Assembly: GCF_000204055.1 (NCBI RefSeq)
Contig: NW_006768829.1
Coordinates: forward strand, 453,232-517,231
Length of the DNA stretch: 64,000 nucleotides
Direction of reading: 5' to 3'
Source of the DNA: Melampsora larici-populina 98AG31
Taxonomy: Eukaryota > Basidiomycota > Pucciniomycetes > Pucciniales > Melampsoraceae
In this document: piece after piece, positions 1 to 12,900 of the stretch
Numbering within the stretch: the stretch's first letter is position 1
Layout: each line of letters begins with the position of its first letter
Position numbers and translations under genes: made by a program
The notes under the pieces: model-generated
What the model was told of the DNA's origin: nothing
Seen by the model: the letters and a program-made list of their open reading frames with translations, nothing else
The model's database searches: none

Positions 1-1780
1 CATAAGGCTACAAAGAGGAGACTCTGTAGGCTACATCACGCGATATTCCAAACATTCATCCCAAGATTCCCTCAGTCCCGGTTGTATGAGAAAAAGTAAG
101 ACAGTTACGATACCTATTACTTTACATCGTTGAAATCGTTCTTCGCAAACCCAGCCACATTTTCTTCCCTGTCTTAATGTTCAACTCATTGTATTGAGAA
201 CTATTTCGTAGATAGCGTAGGGAATCGTATTGTCCGTCATGGACCTACACCGGACGAATCTGTAGACTAGGCCCCGCAACATTCAGATCAGTTATTTTGA
301 AACTTCCTTCCGTTCGTATGAGAAACAATAAGACAGTTGCGATACACATTACTTTGCATGTTTGAAATCGTCGTGATCAAAACCAGCCATATCTTCACCT
401 TTCTCTTGATGTTCTGTCAACCTATCGTATGGAGACCTCCGGCGTGATATCCAGCTTTGCATTGACTTCAAAGATGTAATTTTATCACAGTATTATCGAA
501 GCAGAAAGAACCAAATACCAATAAGATTTCGAAATTTTTGCTTCAAACCTCTACATTTCGACGGTTTTCTTGGTAGTTCTCTGTGACTCAACCTCTAAGG
601 AGTATTTCATGTCACAATTCCGATACCATCATTCGTGTGCAGCTACTTCTATCTGTTTAGTCATTCTGATTTGGTATTGGTGGCATCAGTCCTCATACAA
701 AATCGTGATCTTGTATCTTTCACTTTAATTAAATGTAGTAAACATCAATCTTTGAGTTGTCAATTAATATGAAATCGTTATATCTCGTGGAACCAAGATA
801 AAAGTGACCCAATGGGGATGCATTTCAAAGGTGACAACCGAGGAAGTCGATGATTCCATGACAAGGCTACAACGGTGAAACTCTGTAAGGTACAATATGC
901 GAAATTCAAAAAGGTTATTGAACAATTTCTATAGTCGTTGTTTCTTTGTGAAATTGAAAAGAACATGACAACAAACACTTTACATGTGGAAGATCGGTAA
1001 GAAGAGGATATTCAATAAACCTTCCTATATGAACCCCTCTCTAAACCCCTCCCTCTTGCTCTCTCATCGTGATATATTTGTCATCCTATCCTATTGAAAA
1101 ACTGCTTCGTATAATCCCACTTCGTGATTAGATTTGCATTGAGCTTGAAGCTGTAAGTCCTTGTTTAGATGGTTCTGAATTACAAATATGAGTAAAGTGT
1201 GCGGAACATGAGTAGATGATATTGACCACATTAGCGCAAGAAGAAAAAGCAAGCCAACTTACAGTCAGTGAAATACATATGATTTACAAAGAAAACTTTT
1301 CCATCGCGACTTTCTCCGTTTTTTCGCAGCTGCTTCCGACAATCCGTGTTTCTCTCCTTTGTTTATCACCCCTTTAGCGTTGGTCCTTTTCAAGCGATTG
1401 ACTTGTGGTTTAGCCTATTGAATTCATCATGACCACCAGGAATCGAAACTGTTGGATCAGCATCCGTCTCGAGCCAGGTTATTTTATAACATCCTCTGGC
1501 CCTGGGCGCTCGATCCAGTGCTTGTGTTATGGTTGGCCGATGCATTTAGATCCAAGGAGACGATGTGTCCATAGGGTGATCAACTGATGGCTTGTCATGA
1601 GTGATATTTGATCTTCCCCCATATTCCTTTCTTTCCTGATAACGCAAATGAGATATACCATTGGTCAGTTTACAGATAGGTGATGAAACCAGGTTACAGT
1701 CAGACTTACAATATCACGGGGTTTGCGAATTCCGCTATGTAAGTTGATTGAGATGGAGATCCAGGGTAATCCAACCGATA
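1..1780. other. Gene-poor left edge with degenerate direct repeats
   Basis: No gene is supported here. About 70 bp near 84-152 is repeated imperfectly near 313-378 (shared core 'taagacagtt', then 'acttt-cat' and 'tgaaatcgt'). The first 50 bases share 'ggctacatcacg' with a repeat near 29068, and 858-930 is a weaker relative ('aaggctacaa...actctgtaa'). A 51-codon open frame exists on the minus strand around 1385-1540 but has no recognisable domain. This looks like old repeat debris. Confidence 0.5.
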
Positions 1781-2000
1781 GTCATTCTACATTGTCGTAT
1801 GATTGGAGGATGTGAGAGCTCGCCAATAAACCAAATGGACGCCGTTGAGGTTTGAGTTGTTGACCAAGTTCGTGTCGATGTGGATATATGCGCTGTTTTG
1901 GAATCTTGATCTGGGTTTCATGACGGTCAGAGTATAGAGATGAGCATGTAAAATATGCTTGTACATAGAACGGACCTGCAATCACTGTCAGTCTGTCACC
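1640..2000 (-). pseudogene. Possible SDHAF3/Acn9-like exon remnant
   Basis: On the minus strand, just after a CAG acceptor-like site near 1981, the frame reads VRSMYKHILHAH. This resembles the opening LYR-type motif of succinate dehydrogenase assembly factor 3 (VRxLYKRVLxLH in animal proteins). The similarity then breaks: the expected LGDxYVKxEFRRH block is absent or scrambled, and the frame stops soon after. No complete gene can be assembled. It may be a decayed fragment or a chance match. Confidence 0.2.
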
Positions 2001-2262
2001 CGAGTGCAACTTGCAAGATTGGACCTTGATCTTTCTTGTAAAGTTTGAACCCATCATTTCACTTCCAACCTGATCCACTTCACACCACATTCCCCAAAGA
2101 CCAAATCTGATGAATTGGTTACATTTCAAAAACATAACCTCAAATCACAATAACTTAATTAAGAAAAATTAATCCATACATCAAAGATAAGAAATGCCAT
2201 TGTTCAATAAAACATCAAAGCGAAACACCAACTCATAAAAAAACCAATAGAGCAGCAAGCAA

Positions 2263-3919
2263 TTAGTTATCATCCTCTTCTTCATCAGTCAATTCATCAC
2301 TAAATTTAATAAAGTCATTGTACTCTGATTGATTCCAATCATCTCTTTTGATCCATTGCCAACCATTTGTAGAAGGTAAAACAATTTTAGGTATCAAAAC
2401 TGTATACCACTTCTGATGTCTTAAATTAAAAAATTCTATAAAGTTTTGCTTTATACCTAAATCATATGGATGTTTAAATTTCTATCATCAAAAACAAATG
2501 TCAACTTTAGTTTTTGAAAGTGGATGAAAAAAGGTGTGGAGAAAAAACTTAACTAATCCTCTTTTCTTCAATAAGTTTGAATAATATTCTATTTTTCAAA
2601 ATCAAAATATCAATATCCAGTATGAAAAATATTAGAAAAAAGAGAATTTTTGACTGTACCATTATCACTGGATTCTACACTACTTTCACCTTTACCAATC
2701 AAAATTAATTGCCAACTCATCATAATTCCTACTGTGATTCCAATCACTAAATTTAATACCCAAGTTAAAATCACAAAAAGTCTAGGTGAATTAAACTCCC
2801 ACTATATAAAAATACAACACACCAATTGATCAACCAATTTCACAGAAAAAAAAGGGTTAGCATTTCAGTTGAAGGTTTGACTTACTTTTGAATTAAAATT
2901 CGTACTAATCAAAAACGATGTCCAACCCCAATAAGTTACCCAAATATTAGAAATTGTCATATAAACCCTATTGATGCATTCATTAACCAAATTTCATAAA
3001 ATTTAAAGAATTCAAAGATTTGATTAGAATCCTTTGAAGGATTTGATTAAAAATCTGTTGAGAAAAATTGGAAAGCTCGCACAAGAATAATAAAAAGTAT
3101 CGTTCATTATGTAATCCAACACATTGATTAATCCCTAACAAAATGTAAAAAAGTATACATTGGAATCAGTCTCGAAAGTACGCATACAAACTATTTTGAA
3201 ATCGGTTTGCAATTATACAAAATTACTCACAAGGACAACTTTGAAAAAAAAAGTAACAAGTCCACAGATAGTCAATGATATCTTCGAATCCAATATTTTA
3301 AATTTTGTGCAACTTACTGATGATCATATTTAAGCCAACAAACACCACATATTCGACAATGGTGAGCTCTTGGAGGTTTGAGAGGCGGTATTGAAAGTTC
3401 AGGATGAGTCATCAAACATTTCGTACATCTTCTTGGTGGTGGTGGTGGTGGTGGTGTAGTCGTTGATGGTTGCTCTTGCTGGTGTGGTATTGATTTTTTG
3501 TTTGATGAAGATTGATTTGAATGTTTATTGATCGAATTAATTATTTTTTGATTTTGATAAGTTAAAGTAGACTTCCTAAACCTATTACTCGAAAGAAAGT
3601 TGAACCGAAAAGTATGATTTTGTGGTTGCTGATGATGATTTGTTAGAATCGAACCAGGTTCAACTAAAAAAGAAAGAAAATAATAAAATAATAAACAAAA
3701 ACTTAAATATAAACTAAAGAAAAGTATTAAAATTGTATAGATTGGATTTGAAGTTGATTTTAAAAATTGATGATAAAAGATCACTTCAAAATAAGTTATA
3801 TTTGAAATCGTGATTAAACTTAACGCTAAAACAACAAAGAATGGTCCTGTTTTTGATATCAATCGATTACTTAACTTCTCAAAACTTTTAAAACATTTGA
3901 ATACTAATCTTTTGACCAT
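2263..3919 (-). CDS. DHHC-type protein S-palmitoyltransferase
   Basis: Membrane enzyme that transfers palmitate to cysteines of target proteins. Seven exons join in frame to 379 residues: 3318-3919, 3231-3238, 3083-3134, 2886-2967, 2660-2801, 2554-2588, 2263-2481. Two hydrophobic segments near the N-terminus (about residues 25-50 and 60-85) are followed by a low-complexity Pro/Ser/Thr loop, the cysteine-rich domain (CTKC, KPPRAHHC, CGVC), the DHHCPW active site, then INQCVGLHNERYF, two more membrane segments, and NEYY and PYDLG motifs near the acidic C-terminus. Exon 2 is only 8 nt and carries the catalytic Cys codon; all joins use GT-AG and the length is an exact multiple of three. The subfamily is unresolved (not an Erf2 or Swf1 signature). 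The start is the only Met before the first membrane segment. Confidence 0.9.
3231..3238 (-). other. 8-nt micro-exon encoding the DHHC active-site cysteine
   Basis: Minus-strand sequence TTGTCCTT is flanked by an AG acceptor (after a T-run) and a GTGAGT donor. It turns the upstream CA into CAT (His) and supplies TGT (Cys), CCT (Pro) and the first base of TGG (Trp). Skipping it joins CA directly to GGATTAA, giving Gln-Asp-stop, so without it no active enzyme can be made. Confidence 0.88.
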
Positions 3920-4538
3920 CGTTCAATAGAGCCTGAGTGATTTGAGCTTTAAGATTTGTTTTCTTTGGTTAAATGCCGATCAAGTTTTGTTTTTGGTTGT
4001 TCAAGTCGAAAGGTTGGGTTTTAATTCTTTAAATTCTTCATTTCAATTTTGAGTAATTTCTCTTGATTTTGATTCCTATGACGATGTTTGTTGAAATCGA
4101 AAGTTGAAGTAAAGTTGAGTGGTAATATTCAAAATAGAACATCATCACTTTGGCGTTTCATCGATCAGATCACATGACTAAATACAACATCCAATTTGAA
4201 GTCAAAACACTTAATATTAGACTTAAGATGGATCTTAAGGCAACGTCTCATCAACTCATCGAACCGAAATATGATGATCATTCAGACAGAAAGCAATGTT
4301 GCAGGTCTTACGTCTTCTATATTCCCCAAATTAGTAGAGCCACAAATCCCGGTCAGAAAAATAAGGTTCTGTACAACAGCAAGGCTTTTATAGAAATCAA
4401 TCTTTGTTGAAGTTACGGTAATCTTATCCAACAAAAAAACACCTTGCAAGAAAATCACAACAAAGATCACTCCAATTAACATTTCCATTTTCAATTTTAT
4501 TAAATAGGTTCAAATTTTAATTATTTACAGCTTAGTAG
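3920..4538. other. Intergenic region between two minus-strand genes
   Basis: Holds the upstream region of the DHHC gene and the 3' flank of the Rsm22 gene. A 70-codon minus-strand frame (4282-4494) begins with a hydrophobic stretch that could be a signal peptide, but it has no homologue I recognise and no supporting splice or context. I do not call it a gene. Confidence 0.5.
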
Positions 4539-6443
4539 TTATATACTTTTTTTAATGACTTTCTTGATTTCTTTAACTAATGGAACTTTTTTAGATCCAT
4601 GTGGCCACGAATCTCCCCAATGTGATTTTCTTGCATCATAATAATCTGATTTACCTTGTGATTTAGGTATTGTCATTCTTTCAATTTGACCTATTCAAAC
4701 CAAGAAAAAAACACTCTTTGATCAATTTGGAATTTCTTTCATAAAGAAGGTGAAAAAAAACCGACACTTACCACTTGATGAACATACATCTAAGATTACA
4801 TGTCCTTTCTTTTTATGTGGTGGTAAGATAATTCTTGGCCAATTAACTGGATTACTTTGAACTTGATGGTCTTCAACTTGATTTGATTCAATCACTTGAT
4901 CGCTCGAACCCATCTTGATATCATCAACTTCAACAACCTGATCATCCAAACTAAATCTACCTTCATCAAACTTACATTCATCTCTTAAACCTCTTCTAAC
5001 AATCACATAAGAAAATTTACAATCTTCTTCATCAATCAAAGTATGTTTAGTAACTTTTAAGAATTTAGGTCTTTGAATTCTTTGAGAGAAATGACAAAAA
5101 TGTTTAGATCCAATTAATGGACAAATCAAATCGTGAGAACAAGGTGCTAAGATCCATGAAGATTCTTGGCTTATTGAACTTCGTTTTCCTAGATTTAATA
5201 ATTGTTGTCGAGCCATTGAAATTAATTGAAATCCTGATGGTGTACCTCTATCTATAATTATCATAGTTTTGGCTCCTGTTTTCCATAGTTGTAAGATAGC
5301 TTGTCGTCTTGATTCTTCATTTGGTAAATCACTTAATGTAAATGACATGATTGCTATTAGATTTTGTTTGTTTTTGATTTTTGATTGGATTGAACTTAGG
5401 GTATCTTCTTCTGTAATTTTGGATTCGATTGATTTAGTGTTTTCATCTGCTTCTTGAAATTCTTTCTCTTCTTTCTCTAACTTTTCTAACTCTTCCAACA
5501 ATTTTTCATCTGTACTCAATTTCCTCCTATTGTCTAATTTATGCGGAGATATTGAAAGACGATGAAATGAAGTCTGAAGGTTCGATTTAGAATTAATCGA
5601 ATCATCGTGGATCTGATCATTCAGATCGGATTCTGTTGTAGAAGTATCATGATCGTTTTCATTAGTAGGATTAAGTAAATGATCACTCAACCAAATCATA
5701 CTACTCGATTTCTCAAGTCCATAATAATCAATCTTTGAATTTTTCCAAACTTCTTTTGCTGCCCAAGCCACTGCTCCCGTACCAGATCCGAAATCGATCA
5801 TTTTGATACTTTCATCATGATTGAAATCTATATTTTTCTGTAATAAAAGTTTTTGGTTTAATTCAATCAAGACTCTTAAGGTTGCACCATAAGTCGATGG
5901 CATGACTCCAGCTGAAAATGAAATCGTTTCTAAATGATCATAATTAGTTTTTAATTTAGGTTTAATCGTTGTTTCTGAAATGGTTTTTAAATTTGGATTT
6001 GCTTTGGATTCTTCAAGTTCTAATCTTAATTCTGTTTTTGATTTGTTAATTGAATGTTGTGATGATAAAAGTCTATAACGAGAATAGAAAGATTGTGCTG
6101 AAGTTCTAATGGTTGATTTATGTTTTATTGAATTGATGATCGATTGGACTCCTTCAATTAATGTAGTAGGTAATTTGATTATGCTTATTCTTGTGAATGC
6201 TAGTTTTGCCAAGTTTGATAGTTTGGTGGGTTGGGTTTGTAAGTCGTTGGTTTCTGGGTATTCATCTTGGGATTTTGTTGAGTGATGTATGAATTGGCTT
6301 CTGAGGTTCGATTGGAATGATTTGTTCTGATGCAAGTTAAAATGCCGAAGTTCGATCCTTTGATTTCTTTTTAAATTCCTTCCCAGCATTTTTACTTCTG
6401 TTCTCGAAGAAATTTTCAGAAATTTCTTTTCCTTCAATTTCAA
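4539..6443 (-). CDS. RSM22: Mitochondrial small-ribosomal-subunit assembly factor Rsm22/METTL17
   Basis: Acts in mitochondria on 37S ribosome assembly; METTL17 homologues bind an iron-sulfur cluster. Two exons (4772-6443, 4539-4690) give 607 residues. Visible: [17 protein letters not shown], then the SAM-fold glycine motif [14 protein letters not shown] (about residues 215-230), a long charged insert (about 265-345), [13 protein letters not shown], the cysteine/histidine cluster [10 protein letters not shown]...FCHFSQR, and a final DVCSSSGQIERM block that could supply the last cluster ligand. The second exon completes that block and ends with a basic tail. Met19 (at 6389) starts a basic, Ser/Asn/Gln-rich leader typical of mitochondrial targeting and is a more likely start than Met1. 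The acidic insert is longer than I expect for the family. Confidence 0.88.
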
Positions 6444-6993
6444 GACCGCGATTTCTTTTGGTTTGAAGTTTTCTTAAATTTTCATTCACGGCTTCATCTC
6501 TTCTGAGCAAATTTTATTTTTTAGAATTAAAGGATCGTTCGTTCTTCTGTTTTATTTCAAAACCAAGACAATATCAAATCAGGTTTAGCAACATGAGCAA
6601 TGCAAAATTAGGAAAATGGTTTCAACTTACCAAATTTTCATTGATACCTTGTCAAGAATTCCTATTTTCTTCACTTCAGGGTATAACTTGTCAAAAATGA
6701 ACCACCAATCCAATTCAATGTTTGACTTGAAGATCAAAGCTAAGAGAATGGTCATTTGGACTCACCTTCAAATAGATTCCAGATGCAAATGGCAGCTCTT
6801 GTCAAATTTGCAGAAAACTTGAAGTGAAACCGACAAAATGTACCGTACATCACATGACTATCCGGTACCGATCACCAAGGCCACATGTATCATTGTATGC
6901 GTCACTCCTGTTGATCGGAATTGGTCAAGAGCCATTAAGAGTCACAACCACACAGAACCATCAAACCATTCTTTATTCATCATCATCATCATC
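6444..6993. promoter_or_regulatory. Shared upstream region of divergent Rsm22 and Dsk2 genes
   Basis: About 550 bp between two divergent start codons, with no gene. A run of CAT triplets directly precedes the Dsk2 ATG at 6994, so several out-of-frame or upstream possibilities must be ignored by the ribosome. No obvious TATA box is seen. Confidence 0.4.
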
Positions 6994-8539
6994 ATGGCCT
7001 CAGAATCAAATCCAGCTTCGAATCAAGAAACTAGCACTTCAGATCCTACTTCTGCATCAGATACGATCTCATTGAATATCAAAGCGCCTGGTGATTCCAA
7101 ATTATCATTATCGATTAGTACTTCAAAAACGGTCTTAGATCTAAAGAAATTGATATCAGAAATCACTGATCCTAAAGTTTTACCTGAAAGTCAGAGATGT
7201 AAGTCGATGATCAAAACACCCATCTAGTTCTATTGGATTCATTATAAGCTCTCAATTGATATATCTTTTCTGGTCTTTTTGTAAAGTGATCTATTCGGGT
7301 CGTGTATTAAAAGATGAATCAATCTTATCTGAATATAAAATTCAATCAGGTCATTCGATTCATATGGTTAAAGGATCTCCTAAACCTCAAACTTCAAGTT
7401 CAAGTACTCAACAAATCCCTACTAATTTGAATGCCGGTCAACAAATCTCGGGTAATCCTTTAGCACCACTTTTAAATGCTACCAATCAAATTCCTGCTTT
7501 TAATCCATTTGCGGATATGGGCATCAGTTTAGTTTGATTTCCTTCTTTTTCAAAAATATGTCTTCATTGATGATCTAGTGGCAATTCATTTCTCACGAAT
7601 CACATTGACATTTGATCTTTTAATTTGTAGATCATAATGATCCTAATATGGCAATGAACATGATGGATAATCCTCAAGTGATACAAAGTATAACGAGGAT
7701 GTTAGAAGATCCAGCGGTAGTTGATCAAATGGTCCGTTAATCAATCATTCCTAACCCAAGATCCATATAGACTTACTGAATGGTCAATTTTTTTCTGATA
7801 ATTCGAAATTTGCTTAGATTGCTAGCGATCCTCGATTACGATCAATGGGACCACAAGTTCGAGAAATGATGCGATCTCCATTTTTTCGACAACTGATTAC
7901 CAATCCTGATATGATGAGAGAAATGCAAGGTATGGTGGGTAATTCAGGTGGAATGGGAAACATGATGGGTTTTCCAGGAATGCCAGGGATGGGAGCCCCA
8001 GCTGGTGGGGCAGGAACAACACCAGGCGTTAATCCGATAGCTGCTGCACTCGGAGCTCAAGCAGGTGCAGGTGCTCAAACTGGTACTACCCCTGGTGCTA
8101 CTACTACGCCGGGGTCAAACAATGATACAGCCGCTGCAGGATTAGGCGGAATGGACCCGTTTGCATTTATGAACACACCGCTTGGTCAAATGGCTATGCA
8201 GCAGATGGCTGCTGGTGGTGGTGGTGGTGGAATGCCCGGAATGACGGGGATGCCGGGGATGTTTGGTGGATTAGGTCTTCCTCCTAGTCAACCTGCAGAT
8301 TCGAGACCACCGGAAGAACGATTCGAAGTTCAACTCACTCAATTACAAGGCATGGGTTTCTCAGTACGTTTTTTTCTAAAGGATCATCGACACCATTGAT
8401 AGAAATCTAAGTTGATATTTTTGTTTTTGTGTCATTTTTTTTGAATGATCAATAGGACGCGCGTCAAAACATCAGAGCTTTACAAGCTAGTGGTGGAAAT
8501 GTTGAAGCTGCTATTGAATATATATTGGGTGGCAATTAA
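6994..8539 (+). CDS. DSK2: Ubiquilin/Dsk2-type ubiquitin shuttle protein (UBL-STI1-UBA)
   Basis: Delivers ubiquitinated proteins to the proteasome and takes part in ER-associated degradation. Five exons (6994-7198, 7287-7526, 7631-7731, 7818-8363, 8456-8539) join to 391 residues. Order: Ser/Thr-rich leader; ubiquitin-like domain (about 25-100, with SLNIKAPGDSKLSLS and LIYSGRVLKDESIL); linker; STI1-type repeats (NMMDNPQVIQSITRMLEDPAVVDQM, IASDPRLRSM, SPFFRQLITNPDMM); Gly/Met-rich region (about 240-330); C-terminal UBA domain (MGF...ARQNIRALQASGGNVEAAIEYIL). The UBA MGFS loop is split by the last intron. Length and order match yeast Dsk2. Housekeeping gene, no oddities. Confidence 0.93.
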
Positions 8540-9905
8540 GTTATATATAATTGATCGAGATCTCTTTGTTATTTTGAATCGTTTTTTTTTCAAGTTTGAA
8601 CATTTTAAGTTATGATCAATTTTGAATTTGTTTTGTAAGAGAATCAATTTATGTAACGAAAAACAAGAGAGAGATGGAAGGGTTTTATTGGGTTTGTTGA
8701 TTTCCTTATGATGAGCTTCAAAAATCGGGATCAATTCTCTCAATTGAACAATCAATCTTGATGGATCTCTGTTGATAATGATTGTTTTGCAAAAGTTAAC
8801 ATGCAGAAATCTTAGGGATTTAAATCTTCAAAGAAGTAATATGAATGCTCCAAACTTGATATTAGTCCAAAAAACACACCACTTGTCAAGAGACTGGGAG
8901 TCTGGTTGGGTGACCAAGAGCAAGAGAAATCTCAGCTTTTTTCACAAATCATTTTTGGTGGCGTATCCCAAACTTAACTAAGTCCCAACGCTGGACCTAA
9001 ACTTATCAAAGTCCCCCGCCCGAGTATGTAGCCGCCTAACCACCAACTATGTAAGTTTGGGCGTATCGCTAGAAAAACGGCAACCAAAACGCGGCCGAGA
9101 AATGTAAACGACAAAGAACTATAAACGATCCGCTTCGGATGGTCGCGTCAATTCTCGAACTTAACGGGAAAAAAACAGGACATAATGTGAAGCCGAGACC
9201 TTTTGATCAAGGATGAGTTGTTACTATGCAGCTTTGTATTGATTCATGACCATTTTTATCAAACTCTCAGCAATCCAATTCAAAACCTGCATGTTAAAAG
9301 TACAGAAGCTATGTTCAATGATTTGGAGGAATCAAACAACATCAAACCTTTGAGATATACGTTTGAGAACAGAAGCAGAAAGTTTCAATGAATATAAACA
9401 TTCCTTCATTACTATAGCATTCGATTTCAAGAATCGCGGTCCGAAATCGGTGTACGTACCTATTATATATATATTTCTCCACTCAGATTGACTTCATACA
9501 TATATTGATATGGATTCAATTCGGTCATTCCCCTTGCCCTTTCTAGAACGCGTCATAAGATACAACCTTGTTCAAACGCGACTATCCTGATACGAAGGAA
9601 GCAAATAATCACCAGTTGATATCTTGAACGCGTAAAACCAAATTTGTGAAACAATCTCTGACCAATGAGAGAAGAGCAAAGATTCGAAGCGCTGCAAGTG
9701 GAGATGGGGTAAATTGGCATATAAAAGATCGTGAAGTTCTGATGAAAAGATCTCGAGCAAGTCCCATCAAGTTCTCTTCTGAGTCTGAAGAATTTTGATT
9801 TTGAAAAAAATCAAGTTTCCAGATATCGTCTTCTGCCTAGTCTTAGATTAAGATCTCTCCATAATAGTCTGCTAGGATTTTATTTCAAACCTTTTTTTGT
9901 TGAGG
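8540..9905. other. Intergenic region with tandem 'taacaaagtccc' repeat debris
   Basis: No gene. At 8968-9035 two adjacent copies of a degenerate 'aaacttaactaagtccc' motif occur, each followed by a GC-richer patch. Relatives of this motif recur at about 17760, 17885, 25245 and 27100. A short AT-dinucleotide run sits at 9460-9475. The end of the interval is the Argonaute leader region. Confidence 0.45.
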
Positions 9906-12900
9906 ATGTCTTCGTCGGTTGAAATTCCCATGTCTCGACCTGGATTTGGAAGGTGTGCAGATATTTTAGTTATGTAGTAAAGGCACTTTCTTATAAACGT
10001 TTGCATTGATTATCTTTCTATCTCGTTGATTTTCATTTTCAGTGCGGCATTCAAGACCAGTTCTGTATCTTGTAACGTCTTCAGAGTCGGATTGATGGGT
10101 CCATTTCCCAAGCAGTCAATCTTTCAATACTCGGTATGTAGTTATCAAGTCTTTCAACTGTGATCAATAAGTTATTGATACTGAGCGAATCTTTCCTTTT
10201 TGATCGAAAGGTGCATATGACTGATGCAAAAGACTGGTCGCCACCTGTGGTCTTACGAAAGCGAGTTTTCATAAAGATCTTTGAGATCTTGAAAGAGAGA
10301 TCTCCTCCAATTTACACCGTTTTCGATGGCGATAAATTGGCATTTAGTCATGCAGACATTCCGAAAGAATCACTTACAGGAGAGGTACGTTTTTTTTGTT
10401 CTAAACTCGAAATCCAAAATTAGCTGACTGGTTATTTTTTCTCACTCTGATTTCAGGTGAACGCAAAGAAAGCCAACGAAAAGGATAATGTCTTCAAATA
10501 CACCGTAAGTAAGATTGTAGACTTCAATCACGGAGATTGAGAACCAACTAATGGCTGTTTCAAAAATTATCATTATAGTTGACGCCGATCAAAGGAGACG
10601 TGATGATAGGATCCGATCTCGCCAATTTACTTCTAGGTGCTCAACATCCCAGATTTGCAGGAAAAACAGATGAAGATAAACTTTCATCATTAAATAAAGC
10701 TAGACAATTATTCCAAGCTTTAAATATTGCAATCAAATATCCTATCAATTCAGAAGAAGGTCGAAGTTTTTCGACTAATAGAGCCGTTTTTCCGCATGGT
10801 GGTAATGATAGACCGATCTCTGGCGGGGTGGTCTTGAAGAGTAAGCAACATATTCTACACATATATATGTATTATATATACATCTCAAAGTTTGATGAAG
10901 ACTGATCAACTTGACAATTTTCATTTTTTTCTTCAGGAGGATATATGGCCAATCTACGTGTCGGCACCAACACTTCCACCAACAGCCCACCTAACAATTT
11001 ATTACTCTCGGTCGACTCCACCTGCGCAGCTTTTATTGAGCCAGGTTGTTTAGTTGACGTATCAGCTAAGATACTTAAATGTAGCCCTAGAGATCTCGCA
11101 GATCTACGAGATGATAGGAAGAGAAGTTTGCTTCGGGTCGTAAGAAGATTGAGAATTCGAATCAAACGTAATCCTAATGATCCAGGGATTATCAGATCAA
11201 TTTATGTAAGTTGTTCTCAAATTCAAATGTTCAATATAAAGCTAATCAATTTGTTTGAATCTCTTGCAGGGTTTCGGCTCAAGTAGTGCAACTGAAAGGT
11301 TTGAGACCGAAGAGGGTGAACAAACCGTTCAAGTGTGTTAAATATCTTTGATTTATCCGTTGCTTCAATTTTCTTCTCATTTTTGTTTCCTTTCGGTCAA
11401 TTTTAGGGATTCTTTCAAAAGCATCACGGTATTGAACTTCAAGGACCGCATTTCCCAACCATACAAACATCTGCCAATAAGAGAGCTGTAAGTCTTACTT
11501 TAAATCTTTCAATCATAAATAGCTTAGAAGATTAATGAACTAAAATCAAATCATTTTTATAGCTCTATCCAATGGAATTATGTGAAGTTTTACCTGTGAG
11601 TTGAAGCGTTAAAGTTACCCTTATTTTTTAAATACGAGGTTTAGAATAAATGACCGAGGATGATTCTTCTTCTTTATTTTAGTGCCAACAATACAAACTA
11701 AAGCTTCAAGCTGATCAACAACAAGAAGCTTTAGTTTTTCAAACTTCAAGGTCAGTCTAAGTGATCTCCTGTAAAGACTTGAATCATTATCTGTCTAATT
11801 TTGAATCCGCCAATTGCATTTTGAAGGCCTGAAGAGAGATTTCGTGATATCCTGGACGGTTATTATGGTATGATGACACAGGAAGCTCGGGACTTGTGAG
11901 TATTTATTCATTGTTTTGGATTTGGATCATTTAGCTGAAACTTCTCCATCGATCTAGAGCAATGGCTTATGGATTAAGCTTTACTAGAGAATGGTTAAAT
12001 GTACCTTGTAGGATTTTGGAGCCTACAAACTTAATATACGGAGAGTCAGTATTAAAGGCATCTCATTTCATTCTCTCAAACATAAATCAGTGACAGAGTG
12101 AAAACTGAATCAATTGTTTTACTTTTAAATCATATCCAGGCGTGGCTCAGCTAGGGCCGAGAGGGGTCAATGGAACATTGCGAGACCGGTTAGGAAGCTT
12201 TTACAACCGGGCGAATTGAGATCCTGGTGAGTTTTTTGATTTTAAAGCTGTTCATGTTGTCATTCTTTTGATTTAAATGAATTCTGATTAATAAAAATCA
12301 TTTTAGGGGTGTGATGACTCTTACATCAAGAAACTTGAATGAAGGAGAATTAAACAATTTCTTTCGTGCGTTTGCGGATAAGCTCAATCAAATAGGTAAG
12401 AAGTTTTCTATAATCTATACTTTTAGTTTATTCAAAGATCCAGAGCTCAAATCATCGACACATACTTACTTTATTCTTTTCCCACAGGAATTAATTGGTC
12501 TAAAGGAAGAATCCCGATTGTAAGATGTCAAGGGACGTCATTAAATGACATCCGATCCGGTTTGCATGAAACCGGAAAGCAGTGTTATCAAATGTTTGGT
12601 GCCGGTCCTCAAATAATCATATGTGTAACTGACGAGAAGAGTCAATTTTACACTATGATTAAGACTGAAAGCGATGTAAGTCAAATTCGATCTGTTCACC
12701 TAAGGTTTTTACTGAAATTGGTTTAAGCTACTTTTAGCAACTTGCAGAAAAGGGTGTGACCACCCAATGCATGGTCTCAAAACATTTGTACGTAATTCAA
12801 ATCAATTTTTCCAAGCTTGATCTTGGTTGCTTAACTCTTTTTGATAATTCAGACGACAAGCTCAAGACCAATATCTTACCAAGTAAGGAAAATTAAATTT

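Noticed and set aside
4282..4494. 70-codon minus-strand frame with a hydrophobic start
   Set aside because: No homologue, no splice partner, and it sits in the narrow space between two genes; hydrophobic frames arise easily in T-rich DNA.
10641..11165. Minus-strand frames inside the Argonaute gene
   Set aside because: They are antisense to well-supported Argonaute exons.
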